Below, piece after piece: positions 19,762 through 28,286 of a stretch of 64,000 nucleotides of DNA. The notes beneath the pieces are model-generated. The model was not told the origin of the DNA, made no database searches, and saw only the letters and a list, made by a program, of their open reading frames with translations. Positions within the stretch are counted from its first letter, which is position 1; each line of letters begins with the position of its first letter. The position numbers were made by a program, and so were the translations under genes. This stretch comes from Nocardia goodfellowii (GTDB lineage: Bacteria; Actinomycetota; Actinomycetes; Mycobacteriales; Mycobacteriaceae), in assembly GCF_017875645.1 (NCBI RefSeq), contig NZ_JAGGMR010000001.1, forward strand, positions 6,510,001 through 6,574,000, given 5' to 3'.

Positions 19762-20175
19762 TTATTCCGCGTAGAGCTGATCTTTGCCCTGCGCGCTGTA
19801 GCCGAGGCTCCAGATGTATCCGTCCGGGTCCGCGAAAGTGCCGCCGTACCCGCCCCACGGCAGCGCGCCGGCGGCTTTGAGGATGGTGGCGCCGGCCTGC
19901 TCGGCTTCCGCGATGAGCTCGTCGACCCGGGCCTCGCTGCGGACGACGTAGGTCAGAACCACCCCGCTGAAACCGTCGCCCTCCGGGCTGACGCCCACCT
20001 GCTGGGCCAGGCCGTCGCGGCCGTAGAAGCCGACGGGCGTGGCACCCTCCGACTCGAAGAACACCGAGACGCCGTAGTCGTTCTTGATCTTCCAGCCCAG
20101 ACCGTCGGTGTAGAACCGCTTGGCCCGCTGCATATCCCGGACGCTCAGCAGAATAGAACTCGCGTGCGCTTTCAT
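19762..20175 (-). CDS. VOC family (glyoxalase-like) protein
   Basis: This 137-residue protein has paired VOC modules: SSILLSVRDMQRAKRFYTDGLGWKI, GVVLTYVVRSEARVDELIAEAEQAGATILKA, and GTFADPDGYIWSLGY. It looks like the actinobacterial glyoxalase/bleomycin-resistance subgroup often used by ECF sigma factors. GGAG seven bases before 20175 (MKAHASSIL) selects this start over 20187. It is divergent from the ECF41-type sigma gene, and a TGTCACA-N16-TGTC promoter points at it, so it is a likely regulon member. Confidence 0.8.
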   Translation of the reverse strand: MKAHASSILLSVRDMQRAKRFYTDGLGWKIKNDYGVSVFFESEGATPVGFYGRDGLAQQVGVSPEGDGFSGVVLTYVVRSEARVDELIAEAEQAGATILKAAGALPWGGYGGTFADPDGYIWSLGYSAQGKDQLYAE

Positions 20176-20238
20176 GATCATCTCCATTTCTTCGAGGGGT
20201 TCGTGCTACCTGAACCGGCGGCCCGAGCCGAGCCCGGA

Positions 20239-20301
20239 TGTCACATCGGCGGCTCTTCGCCGGTCAATGGGTATGACAGGCCGAGACAAAGGAATGTGAC
20301 A
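20239..20301. promoter_or_regulatory. divergent ECF41-type sigma promoters
   Basis: On the plus strand TGTCACA (20239-20245), 16 bases, then GGTC (20262-20265) points at the sigma gene. On the minus strand TGTCACA (20301-20295), 16 bases, then TGTC (20278-20275) points at the VOC gene. ECF41 sigma factors are known to use a TGTCACA -35 and a CGTC -10; here both have the full -35 and three of four -10 bases. Confidence 0.65.
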
Positions 20302-20302
20302 G

Positions 20303-21166
20303 ATGGACCAGCAGGACTGGCTGAGCGAACGGTTCGCCGAGCACCGAGGCCACCTACACGCGGTGGCCTACCGGATGCTCGGCTCGCCGGGTGCGGCCGA
20401 AGACGCGGTGCAGGAAGCGTGGCTGCGGATCAGCCGCGCCGACACCGGGCAGGTGGAAAATCTCGCCGGCTGGCTGACCACGGTCGTGGCCCGCGTCTGC
20501 CTGAACATGCTCGAGTCACGCCGTTCCCGGCGGGAGGACCCGGCCGGAGCACTGCCGCCGGAACCGGACGCGCCGAATCCGGCGCTACAGCCGGCCTGCC
20601 CGGAAGAGGAAGCGCTGCTGGCCGATTCGGTGGGCGTCGCGTTGCTGGTGGTGCTGGACACGCTGACGCCCGCCGAGCGACTGGCATTCGTGCTGCACGA
20701 TGTCTTCGGCGTCTCGTTCGGCGAGATCGGCGTCGTCCTCGATCGATCCTCGGCGGCGACGCGGCAACTCGCCAGCCGAGCTCGCCGCCGGGTGCAAGGC
20801 GTGGCGAGCGCCTCCGATGCCGCGCGCTCGGCGAACCGGGACCTCGTCGAAGCGTTCCTGGCCGCGTCCCGGAGCGGAGACTTCGCCGCCCTGCTGGAGT
20901 TGCTCGATCCGAACGCGGTAGCGCTCGAGGTACGCGGCGCGCACGCGGTGGCGGCGTTCTTCGCCGGGCGAGCCCACGCGGCCCGGCTCGCTCTGGTCGA
21001 CGGCGTACCAGGGGCTGTCTGGTGGCATCGTGGCCGGCCGAAAGCCGTTATCAGGTTCACCATCACGAACAGCAGGATCATCGCGATCACTGTCGACACC
21101 GAACCGCACCAACTGCGTGACCTCGGCATAGTCCTGCTGCACTCCGGCAACGGGGAACGGCGATGA
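20303..21166 (+). CDS. sigJ: ECF RNA polymerase sigma factor, SigJ/ECF41 type with SnoaL-like tail
   Basis: This 287-residue factor directs RNA polymerase to TGTCACA-type promoters. Region 2 is FAEHRGHLHAVAYRMLGSPGAAEDAVQEAWLR; region 4 is LDTLTPAERLAFVLHDVFGVSFGEIGVVLDRSSAATRQLASRARRRV. About 185-287 is an SnoaL-like extension that regulates the sigma core in this group. That tail is shorter than usual and lacks a clear DGG motif (it has HRG), so its control may differ. Its stop overlaps the next VOC gene in ATGA. The promoter at 20239 suggests it activates itself. Confidence 0.85.
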   Translation: MDQQDWLSERFAEHRGHLHAVAYRMLGSPGAAEDAVQEAWLRISRADTGQVENLAGWLTTVVARVCLNMLESRRSRREDPAGALPPEPDAPNPALQPACPEEEALLADSVGVALLVVLDTLTPAERLAFVLHDVFGVSFGEIGVVLDRSSAATRQLASRARRRVQGVASASDAARSANRDLVEAFLAASRSGDFAALLELLDPNAVALEVRGAHAVAAFFAGRAHAARLALVDGVPGAVWWHRGRPKAVIRFTITNSRIIAITVDTEPHQLRDLGIVLLHSGNGERR

Positions 21167-21600
21167 GCGGAACCTCCTGCGGCATAACCGGAGTCGAGGC
21201 CTACGCGTTGCTGGTGCACGATCTGGACGAAGCCCTCGGCTTCTACTGCGGCGTGCTCGGCTGCACACGCCGCGACGACCTCGAAGCTCGGCCATCGGTG
21301 TCGGTGAGCGTCAGCCCGCCGGCGCAGCCGCATGTGCGGATCGTGCTGCACTCCCCCGGCACCGACCCGGCCACCGCACCCGCCGACCGGCAGACGATCG
21401 CGGACCTGATGACCAGGGGCATACTCGCCCGGCGGCTGGTCTTCGGCACCGACAACTGCGCGGCCACCTTCGAGCGGCTGGAGGCCGCCGGGGCCGAAGT
21501 GCTGCAAGAGCCCATCGCCAGGCCCGACGGTGCCCGCGACTGCGCCTTCTTCGACCCCTCCGGCAATCTGCTGCGGTTCACCGAATCCCGCTCGGTGTGA
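21163..21600 (+). CDS. VOC family (glyoxalase-like) protein
   Basis: This 145-residue protein has ITGVEAYALLVHDLDEALGFYCGVLG at the start and a closing CAFFDPSGNLLRFTES with the usual Glu. Its ATG overlaps the sigma stop (ATGA), so the two are translated together. The role is unknown, but linkage to an ECF41-type sigma and to a second VOC gene on its other side suggests one small stress regulon. Confidence 0.82.
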   Translation: MSGTSCGITGVEAYALLVHDLDEALGFYCGVLGCTRRDDLEARPSVSVSVSPPAQPHVRIVLHSPGTDPATAPADRQTIADLMTRGILARRLVFGTDNCAATFERLEAAGAEVLQEPIARPDGARDCAFFDPSGNLLRFTESRSV

Positions 21601-21601
21601 C

Positions 21602-22243
21602 CTAGGCCGGAACCGGGCGGCTGCGGTCGGTGGCCAGCAAGACGGCGACCGCACCGAGCAGGGTGCCGGTGACCCAGCGTTGTGCGCGCAGCCAGAGCGG
21701 GCGGCCGGAGAGGAACGCGGCGAGGGTGGCGGCGCCCAGCACGATCAAGCCGTTGACGATGAGCGCGATACTGATCTGTACGGAGCCGAGCAGCAGACTC
21801 TGCAACCAGACGCGCCCGTGTTCCGGCGTCACGAACTGCGGGATCAACGCCATGTAGATGATCGCGATCTTGGGATTGAGCAGGTTGGTCACCAGTCCCA
21901 TGGTGAACAGTTTGCGGGCCGAGTCCGCGGGCAGGCCGGACGGCTCGAACACCGAGAGTCCACCGCGCAGTGTCTTCCACGCCAAGTACGCCAGATACGC
22001 CGCACCGGCCAGCTTCAGGCCCAGATACAACCCCGGCACCACCGCGAAGATCGCGGTAATGCCGACGGTGGCGGCCACCAGATACACCATGAACCCGATC
22101 GCGACGCCCGACAGCGAAACCAGACCCGCGCGCCGCCCCTGCGAGACGGTCCGCGACACCAGGTACACCATGTTCGGCCCCGGCGTGAGCACCATTCCCA
22201 GCTCGATCGCGGCCACTCCCAGCACCGCCGTCATTTCGATCAT
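21602..22243 (-). CDS. LysE/RhtB family amino-acid exporter
   Basis: This 213-residue inner-membrane protein has about six transmembrane helices. The hallmark MTAVLGVAAIELGMVLTPGPNMVYL and the TNLLNPKIAIIYMALIPQF segment identify the LysE/RhtB translocators, which pump amino acids or their analogues out of the cell. The MIEM start at 22243 is chosen; a GTG at 22261 is possible. It is convergent with the VOC gene, with stops one base apart, and no regulator lies next to it. Confidence 0.85.
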   Translation of the reverse strand: MIEMTAVLGVAAIELGMVLTPGPNMVYLVSRTVSQGRRAGLVSLSGVAIGFMVYLVAATVGITAIFAVVPGLYLGLKLAGAAYLAYLAWKTLRGGLSVFEPSGLPADSARKLFTMGLVTNLLNPKIAIIYMALIPQFVTPEHGRVWLQSLLLGSVQISIALIVNGLIVLGAATLAAFLSGRPLWLRAQRWVTGTLLGAVAVLLATDRSRPVPA

Positions 22244-22492
22244 GCCTGCATCCTGTGACACGCCTCGGCCGCCTGTCGACAGGCATTACCGACTCGGTGG
22301 ACCGCCAACCGGCGAGGCGGCGGCGCGCGCGATCCGAAATCGGTTGGGCCAGTGGCCGACTGGCGGTGATGCGGTGGTCCGGCGGGCACCGGAGAGAGTT
22401 CATGACGAGTCCCGAATCACGCTCGGTCGTGGTGCTCGTCGCGGCCGAACGCTTCGCTGTGGTAGACGCAGGCGCGTCCCGGCTCTCGCCCG

Positions 22493-23323
22493 CTACGACT
22501 CGAGCAACCCGATCCGGCGGCTGTGCGCGTACACCGCGGCCTGGATGCGGTCCCGGACGCCGAGCTTGGTGAGCACATGGGACACATGGGTTTTGACAGT
22601 CTGTTCGCCGATACCGAGGGCCTGCCCGATCTCAGGATTCGTGTACCCCTTCGCGATGCACCGGAGGACCTGATGCTCACGTGGAGTGAGGGTTTCGACT
22701 TCCGGAGTGGCCGGGAACGGTTCGATTCCGGCGGACAAACGGGTGATCAACTGCCTGGTCAGTGTCGGGTCGATGAGGACGGTGCCGTGCACCGCGGTGC
22801 GGACGGCGGCGAGCAGATCGTGGACTCGCCCGGATCGGGCGAGAAACCCGCTCGCACCGAGATGTAATGCGCGGTAGAGGTTCTCGTCGGTGTGCGCGGT
22901 AGACAGGGCCAGAATTCTGGTGCCGTCGGCATCGATCGGCCCGGCGTCGTCGAGTCCGGGCAGGTCGAGGTCGACGAGGGCCACGGCTGGTCGCAGGCGT
23001 CGAATCTCCCGAACGGCGGCGGGCCCGTCACCGACCTCGGCGACGCAGGTCATATCCGGTTGGCCCGCGATCGCCGCCCGCATGCCCATCCGGAAGAACG
23101 TCTGACCGTCGGCCAGCAACACCGAGATCGTGTGCTGCCGAACCGGATCAGCGCCGTTCGCCGCACGACCGGGTCGTGGGGCGCCGGGCTGCTGGTCCAC
23201 CGCGCTGCTGGTCGAGCGTGTGTCCGCGTGCGCGGTCGCCACCGACAGTGTCATCGCGGTGATCGCGAGAACGAGCGAGGACACCACACGCAGCAGCGGA
23301 TGGGTCGAGGGATTCGGAGCCAT
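22493..23323 (-). CDS. NarL/LuxR-type response regulator with N-terminal signal peptide and degenerate receiver
   Basis: This is a 276-residue protein of unusual build. Residues 1-33 look like a classical signal peptide (LLRVVSSLVLAITAMTL, cleavage after AHA). A Pro/Gly linker follows, then a receiver at about 65-185 and a LuxR HTH (LTPREHQVLRCIAKG, IGEQTVKTHVSHVLTKLGV). The receiver keeps the phospho-acceptor Asp118, but the acidic pair is DG (Asp72-Gly73) instead of DD, and the conserved Lys is Arg163. No alternative ATG or GTG start fits a normal receiver onset, because codons near there are GTT and internal. It follows secY by about 50 bp on the same strand. It may be membrane-tethered, or the leader may be unused. 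Confidence 0.75.
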   Translation of the reverse strand: MAPNPSTHPLLRVVSSLVLAITAMTLSVATAHADTRSTSSAVDQQPGAPRPGRAANGADPVRQHTISVLLADGQTFFRMGMRAAIAGQPDMTCVAEVGDGPAAVREIRRLRPAVALVDLDLPGLDDAGPIDADGTRILALSTAHTDENLYRALHLGASGFLARSGRVHDLLAAVRTAVHGTVLIDPTLTRQLITRLSAGIEPFPATPEVETLTPREHQVLRCIAKGYTNPEIGQALGIGEQTVKTHVSHVLTKLGVRDRIQAAVYAHSRRIGLLES

Positions 23324-23375
23324 GGTTTCAGACCGTAGGCTCATCGGCCGCCGGTGCCCAGCGTCCGGCGCGTGT

Positions 23376-24686
23376 TCATCGCAGAAACCCCTCGTAGTTT
23401 CGGGTCAGCACTTGGCTTTCGAGCTGTTTGACCGTGTCCAGCGCGACGCTCACCATGATCAATGCGGATGTGCCGCCGAAGGCCAGGGCCGACGCGGATC
23501 CGGCAGCGCCGAAATCCAGAACCAGGTTCGGCAGCACGACAACGGCACCGAGGTAGCACGATCCGGGCAGGGTGATCCGGTTCAGGATGTAACTCACATG
23601 GTCGGCCGTCGGTTTGCCGGGCCGATAGCCGGGGATGAACCCGCCGAACTTCTTCATCTCCGCGGCGCGCTCTTCCGGGTTCACGGTGATCGCCACGTAG
23701 AAGTAGGAGAAGAAAACGATCAGGACGAAATAGCCGGTCAGGTGCACCGGATGATTCGGATTCGCCAGATACGTCTGGACGAACTCCTGGACGGCACCCG
23801 AGTTGCCCTGTGTTATCTGAACGAGCAGGTTCGGCAGGAAAAGCAGCGACGAGGCGAAGATGACCGGGATGACGCCGGCCTGATTGACTTTGAGCGGCAA
23901 GTACGTCGAGGAACCGCCGTACATTTTGCGTCCCACCACCCGCTTGGCGTACTGGACCGGAATCCGGCGCTGGCCCTGCTCGATGAAGACCACGCCGACG
24001 ATCATCGCGGCTATCGCCAGGCAGACGCCGGTGAAGACCATCCCGCCCCGGCTTTCCAGAATCGATCTCCCCTGACCGGGAAGCTGTGCGGCGATGGCCG
24101 CGAGGATGAGCAGCGACATCCCGTTGCCGATACCGCGCTCGGTGATCAGCTCGCCGAACCACATCACCAGGGCCGCGCCCGCGGTCATGACGAGCACCGT
24201 GGTAACCATCGCGAAGAGCGAACTCTCGACGAAGATGTCCTCGGGACATCCGCTCAGCAGTTGTCCCCGGGCGGCCAGCGCCACCAACGTCGACGCTTGC
24301 AGCACCGCCAACGCCATCGCCAGGTACCGGGTGTACTGCGTGATCGTGGCTTGGCCGGACTGCCCTTCCCGCCGTAAGTCCTCGAACCGCGGGATCACCA
24401 CAGTCAGCAACTGCGTGATGATGCTTGCCGTGATGTAGGGCATGATCCCCACGGCGAACACCGACAGTTCGAGCATCGAGCCGCCGGACAAGAGATTGAC
24501 CAGCTGGTAGATACCCCCGGATTCGCCGCCTGTCTTCAACTCGACGCAACTGCGCACCGCCGCGAAATCCACACCGGGTGAGGGCAGCTTCGCGCCCAGC
24601 CGAAACAGGCCCAGCAGTCCGAGCGTCCACAGCACCTTCCGGCGCAGTTCCGGGGTTCGGGCAGCCGACATGAGGGCGGAAAGCAC
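23376..24686 (-). CDS. secY: SecY preprotein translocase, copy outside the ribosomal cluster
   Basis: This 436-residue, ten-helix channel subunit moves unfolded proteins across the membrane with SecE and SecA. It is close to canonical actinobacterial SecY throughout: LGAKLPSPGVDF plug region, VGIMPYITASIITQLL, LITERGIGNGMSLLI, QGQRRIPVQYAKR, and the C-terminal TVKQLESQVLTRNYEGFL. Neighbours are not rplO or adk, so this is probably a second copy, not the housekeeping one. AGGAG five bases before the GTG at 24686 sets the start. A response regulator with a signal peptide follows immediately. Confidence 0.9.
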   Translation of the reverse strand: MLSALMSAARTPELRRKVLWTLGLLGLFRLGAKLPSPGVDFAAVRSCVELKTGGESGGIYQLVNLLSGGSMLELSVFAVGIMPYITASIITQLLTVVIPRFEDLRREGQSGQATITQYTRYLAMALAVLQASTLVALAARGQLLSGCPEDIFVESSLFAMVTTVLVMTAGAALVMWFGELITERGIGNGMSLLILAAIAAQLPGQGRSILESRGGMVFTGVCLAIAAMIVGVVFIEQGQRRIPVQYAKRVVGRKMYGGSSTYLPLKVNQAGVIPVIFASSLLFLPNLLVQITQGNSGAVQEFVQTYLANPNHPVHLTGYFVLIVFFSYFYVAITVNPEERAAEMKKFGGFIPGYRPGKPTADHVSYILNRITLPGSCYLGAVVVLPNLVLDFGAAGSASALAFGGTSALIMVSVALDTVKQLESQVLTRNYEGFLR

Positions 24687-24810
24687 ACAAGCTCCTGAGG
24701 GAGAGCGCAGCCGAGTTGATCCACCAGGAGTCAGCGGAATCGGCCTGCACGGGCCTTCGACGGTAGGGAAACCCGGTGCCCGCCCACGTCGCCCGCGAGA
24801 CCGATTTCCC

Positions 24811-24830
24811 GCTCCCCCGATCGGGGGAGC
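24811..24830 (-). terminator. 20-bp perfect palindrome after the reductase gene
   Basis: GCTCCCCCGATCGGGGGAGC is a perfect inverted repeat 26 bp past the stop of the reductase gene (minus strand) and before secY. It can form a tight hairpin and is most likely a terminator. Confidence 0.6.
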
Positions 24831-24855
24831 AGGAGCCCCTGCCGGCGGCGTCGGG

Positions 24856-25407
24856 CTACGTGGCCAGGTAGCGCAGCAGCACCGCGTGCTCGAAGTGCCG
24901 CGTCTCGGCCAGCCGCAGCGCGACGCGTTTGTCCAGCGAGGGGAAAAACGGTGTGCCGCCGCCGAGTACCACGGGCAGCAGGAACATCTGGTACTCGTCG
25001 ATGAGCCCGTGTGGCATCAGCGAGGCCGCGAGGCCGGCGCCACCGACCTCCATGACGCCGTCACCTCCGGCCTTGAGGCGGCGGACCTCATCCACCGCGT
25101 TCTCACTGACCAGCGTGCTGTTCCAATGCACCTCGGTCAGCGTGCGGGAGAAGACGACCTTCGGCTTCGTCGTCCAGAGCTCGCTGAATTCTCGCTCGAT
25201 GGGCGGCGCGTCCGCGGGCACGTGCGGCCAGTATTCGGCCATCAGCTCGTACAAGCGGCGGCCGTGCAGCGAGACCTCGACCTGGCGATACCTGTCGTTG
25301 TGGAACTGGTGCAGCTCGTCGTCCGGGTCGGTCCAGTCGATACCGGCGTCCCGGTCGTTGATGTAGCCGTCGAGGGACACGCTGAGCCCGTAGATCAGTT
25401 TCCTCAT
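24856..25407 (-). CDS. dihydrofolate-reductase-like (RibD C-terminal domain) protein
   Basis: This 183-residue reductase-fold protein begins with RKLIYGLSVSLDGYI and has SLHGRRLYELM, PKVVFSRTL and VMEVGGAGLAASLMPHGLIDEYQMFLLPVVLGGGTPFF, the usual order for the YyaP/RibD-C family. These proteins bind NADPH and reduce unknown substrates; they are not the folate enzyme itself. It is single-gene and convergent with nothing; a strong hairpin follows it. Confidence 0.8.
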   Translation of the reverse strand: MRKLIYGLSVSLDGYINDRDAGIDWTDPDDELHQFHNDRYRQVEVSLHGRRLYELMAEYWPHVPADAPPIEREFSELWTTKPKVVFSRTLTEVHWNSTLVSENAVDEVRRLKAGGDGVMEVGGAGLAASLMPHGLIDEYQMFLLPVVLGGGTPFFPSLDKRVALRLAETRHFEHAVLLRYLAT

Positions 25408-25563
25408 GGTTGGTAGACCCCCTCAGCACCCGAAATTCACCGGTGAACTCTGCTCGGTCTGGTGGACGCAGGCAGGGTGATTGGCCATAGTGTGTCAGGC
25501 ACGAGGGTATCCAGCTCAATTATTCTCGTTCAGTTCGTGTTTCGTTCGCGTCAGGAGTCACTA

Positions 25564-26823
25564 TTGGCCAGCTCGCGCCTACCCAGCCCGCCGACTACCG
25601 TGCCCTGGGCAGTCGGTCCGTCCTCCGTGCAGGGGCCGCGGTTCCCGATGTATTCCGACGAATTCGCCGCCGATCCGCACGGCGCCTACCGCGAATTGCG
25701 CCGTACCTTCGGTCCTCTGGCGCCGGTGGAGCTGGCGCCGGGGGTGCCGGCGACGCTGGTGCTCGGCTATCACGAAGCGGTGCGCATCCTGAACGACCCG
25801 GAGCATTTCCCGGCTGATCCGCGCGCCTGGCAGGACACGATCCCGGACGACTGCCCGGTGAAGCCGATGATGATGTGGTATCCGAATGTGTTGCGCAACA
25901 GCGGCGTTACGCACCTGCGCTACCGGCAGGCCAACGTCAGCGCCATCGAAGGCGTCGACCTGCACACGCTGCACGCCATCGTCGAACGCGACGCCATCCC
26001 GCTGATCAACACCTTCTGCGAAAGCGGCGAGGCGGATCTGGTGACGCAGTATGCCTTTCCGCTGGTCTTCGCCGGGCTCAACCAAATGCTGGGCTGCCCA
26101 GCGGATATCGGGCAGCGGGTGGCGACGGGCATGGCCATGCTGTTCGATTCGGTCGACGACAACGCCGTGCGCGGCATGACCATGCTCAGCGCCGCACTGA
26201 TGGACCTGATCGCGCTCAAGCGGCGCGAACCCGGCGACGATATGGTCACCCGCCTGCTGCACCACGAAGCCGCACTCGACGACACCGAGCTGCTTTACAA
26301 CATCATCAGCATCTACGGCGCCGGCATCGAACCGCAGCAGAATCTCATCATCAATACGCTCCGGTTGATCCTGACCGATGACCGGTTCGCCGGTGACGTG
26401 CTCGGTGGCAGTCTGTCCACCCGGGACGCTCTGGACGAGGTGCTGTTCAACGACCCGCCGATGGCGAATTTCGCCATCTCCTATCCGCGCCAGCCGATTT
26501 CCGTGGGCAATGTGTGGCTGCCCGCCAACCAGCCGGTCATGATCAGCTTCGCCGGCTGCAACAACGACCCCGCGATCGGCGGCGGCGAACGCATCGGCAA
26601 TCGGTCGCATCTGGCGTGGAGCATCGGGCCGCACGCCTGCCCCGCCAGATCGGTGGCCTCGCTGGTGGCGCAGGAGGCTGTCGATCAGTTGCTGGATGCG
26701 CTGCCCGAGTTGCGTTTGGCCGTTCCAGCGGATGAACTATCTTGGCGCCCTGGGCCTTTCCATCGGGCGCTGGCGTCGCTGCCCGTGGTCTTTCCGGCGA
26801 GCCCGCCATTGAATGTGATGTAG
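25564..26823 (+). CDS. cytochrome P450, CYP157-like, lacking the EXXR arginine
   Basis: This is a 419-residue haem protein. Cys359 in WSIGPHACPARS is the haem ligand, but the usual FxxGxHxCxG is degenerate (Trp for Phe, Pro for the last Gly). The K-helix that normally reads ExxR is EVLF (292-295), with Phe at the Arg position. The I-helix is YGAGIEPQQNLIIN without the acid-Thr pair. These are the known oddities of the streptomycete CYP157 family, found next to CYP154 genes. AGGAG (25553-25557) six bases before the TTG at 25564 fixes that start. It is followed 11 bp later by a normal P450. Catalytic competence is uncertain. Confidence 0.8.
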   Translation: MASSRLPSPPTTVPWAVGPSSVQGPRFPMYSDEFAADPHGAYRELRRTFGPLAPVELAPGVPATLVLGYHEAVRILNDPEHFPADPRAWQDTIPDDCPVKPMMMWYPNVLRNSGVTHLRYRQANVSAIEGVDLHTLHAIVERDAIPLINTFCESGEADLVTQYAFPLVFAGLNQMLGCPADIGQRVATGMAMLFDSVDDNAVRGMTMLSAALMDLIALKRREPGDDMVTRLLHHEAALDDTELLYNIISIYGAGIEPQQNLIINTLRLILTDDRFAGDVLGGSLSTRDALDEVLFNDPPMANFAISYPRQPISVGNVWLPANQPVMISFAGCNNDPAIGGGERIGNRSHLAWSIGPHACPARSVASLVAQEAVDQLLDALPELRLAVPADELSWRPGPFHRALASLPVVFPASPPLNVM

Positions 26824-26834
26824 GGAGAACTACT

Positions 26835-28052
26835 GTGAGCCTTCAACCTCTTGCGCTGGATCTGACGGGCATCGACATTCAAGGCGAGAACGAGCGCATC
26901 CGCGCGCGCGGGCCGGTGGCCCTGGTGGAATTGATGGGCGTGCCCGCCTGGTCGGTGACCGACGCGGCGCTGCTCAAGCGGCTGCTCGCCGACCCCAGAG
27001 TGTCGAAAGACGCGTCCCAGCACTGGGGTTCGTTCATCAACGGCGAAATCACCGCGGACTGGCCCCTTTTCGCCTGGGTGGCGGTGGACAATATGTTCAC
27101 CGCTTACGGGGCCGATCACCGCCGGCTGCGCAAACTGGTCTCCCCCGCCTTCACGCATCGGCGCACCGCGGCGCTGCGCCCGCGCATCGAAGCGCTGGTG
27201 ACGTCGCTGCTCGACGACATCGCGAAGACCCCGGCGGGTGAAAGCGTCGACCTGCGCGAAACTTTCGCCTATCCGGTACCGATCCAGGTGATCTGCGAAC
27301 TGATGGGCGTGCCCGAGGAGATGGAGCCGGCCCTGCGCACCTGCGTCGCCCGCTTCTTCGACACCGAGATCACTCCCGAGGCCGCCCAGGCCAACTATGT
27401 CGAAATGTTCGGCCTGGTGGGCGAACTCGTCGCCCTGCGGCGCGACAACCCGGGCGACGACATGACCAGCGTGCTGATCTCCACTCGCGACGAGGACGGC
27501 GAACGGCTGACCGAGAAGGAGCTGGTCGACACCCTGATGCTGGTCATCAACGCCGGCCACGAAACCACCGTCAACCTCCTCGACCAGGCCATCTACAACC
27601 TGCTCACGCACCCGGAACAACTCGCCGCCGTGCGCGAAGGCCGCGCCGGCTGGGACGATGTCATCGAGGAAACCCTGCGTTACGAATCACCGGTCGCCCA
27701 CCTGCCGCTCCGCTACGCCGTCGACGACATCGAGATCGACGGCATCCGCATCGCCAAGGGCGACGCGATCCTCGCCTCCTATGCCGCCGCGGGCCGCGAC
27801 CCCGAGTTGCACGGCACCACGGCGGCGACCTTCGATATCACGCGAATCAAGAAGGACCACTTGGCCTTCGGTCACGGCGCGCACCACTGCATCGGCGCTC
27901 CCCTGGCCCGGCTCGAGGCCGCCATCGCGCTCCCGGCCCTGTTCGAACGATTCCCTGCCCTGCGCTTCGCCGTCGACCCGGCGGAGGTGCCGCCGGTGAT
28001 CGGCTTCATCTCCAACGGCCACCGGGAACTCCCGGTGTATGTGAGTTCGTAA
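26835..28052 (+). CDS. cytochrome P450 (CYP154-like)
   Basis: This 405-residue monooxygenase has all core motifs: I-helix VINAGHETTVNLL, K-helix EETLRYESPV (ExxR intact) and the haem loop LAFGHGAHHCIGAPLARLE. It should hydroxylate a lipophilic or polyketide-like molecule with electrons from a ferredoxin, which is not encoded nearby. AGGGAGA just before GTG 26835 supports that start. Tight spacing to the CYP157-like gene indicates one operon and possible partnership of the two proteins. Confidence 0.88.
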   Translation: MSLQPLALDLTGIDIQGENERIRARGPVALVELMGVPAWSVTDAALLKRLLADPRVSKDASQHWGSFINGEITADWPLFAWVAVDNMFTAYGADHRRLRKLVSPAFTHRRTAALRPRIEALVTSLLDDIAKTPAGESVDLRETFAYPVPIQVICELMGVPEEMEPALRTCVARFFDTEITPEAAQANYVEMFGLVGELVALRRDNPGDDMTSVLISTRDEDGERLTEKELVDTLMLVINAGHETTVNLLDQAIYNLLTHPEQLAAVREGRAGWDDVIEETLRYESPVAHLPLRYAVDDIEIDGIRIAKGDAILASYAAAGRDPELHGTTAATFDITRIKKDHLAFGHGAHHCIGAPLARLEAAIALPALFERFPALRFAVDPAEVPPVIGFISNGHRELPVYVSS

Positions 28053-28080
28053 GGGGCCGGGGGGAGATAGTCTGCGGCGC

Positions 28081-28278
28081 ATGGAGTTCTCTGTGCAGCT
28101 GGCCGATGAAACCGTCGTGCGATACCACGACAAGGACACGTTCTCGATCGAGCAAGGTTCGCTCAAAGTGATCAAAGGCGATGGCGGGGTGGAGATCTAC
28201 TCGCCGACGTTCTGGCGGAAGATCGACCAGCCGGTCGCCCCCGAACCGGTGGTCGAGTCCGTCCACTTGCCCGCGTAG
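28081..28278 (+). CDS. small hypothetical protein after the P450 pair
   Basis: A 65-residue acidic protein without signal peptide or membrane segment (MEFSVQLADETVVRYHDKD, then SLKVIKGDGGVEIYS). It looks like a short beta-rich domain ending in a Pro/Val tail. It lies 28 bp after the P450 stop in the same direction, so it is likely co-transcribed; a ferredoxin is excluded because there are no Cys. Function not recognised. Confidence 0.55.
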   Translation: MEFSVQLADETVVRYHDKDTFSIEQGSLKVIKGDGGVEIYSPTFWRKIDQPVAPEPVVESVHLPA

Positions 28279-28286
28279 CGAAAGAA

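Noticed and set aside
22402..22572. Plus-strand frame starting MTSPESRSVVVLVAAERF
   Set aside because: It overlaps the 3' end of the response regulator on the other strand and has no ribosome site.
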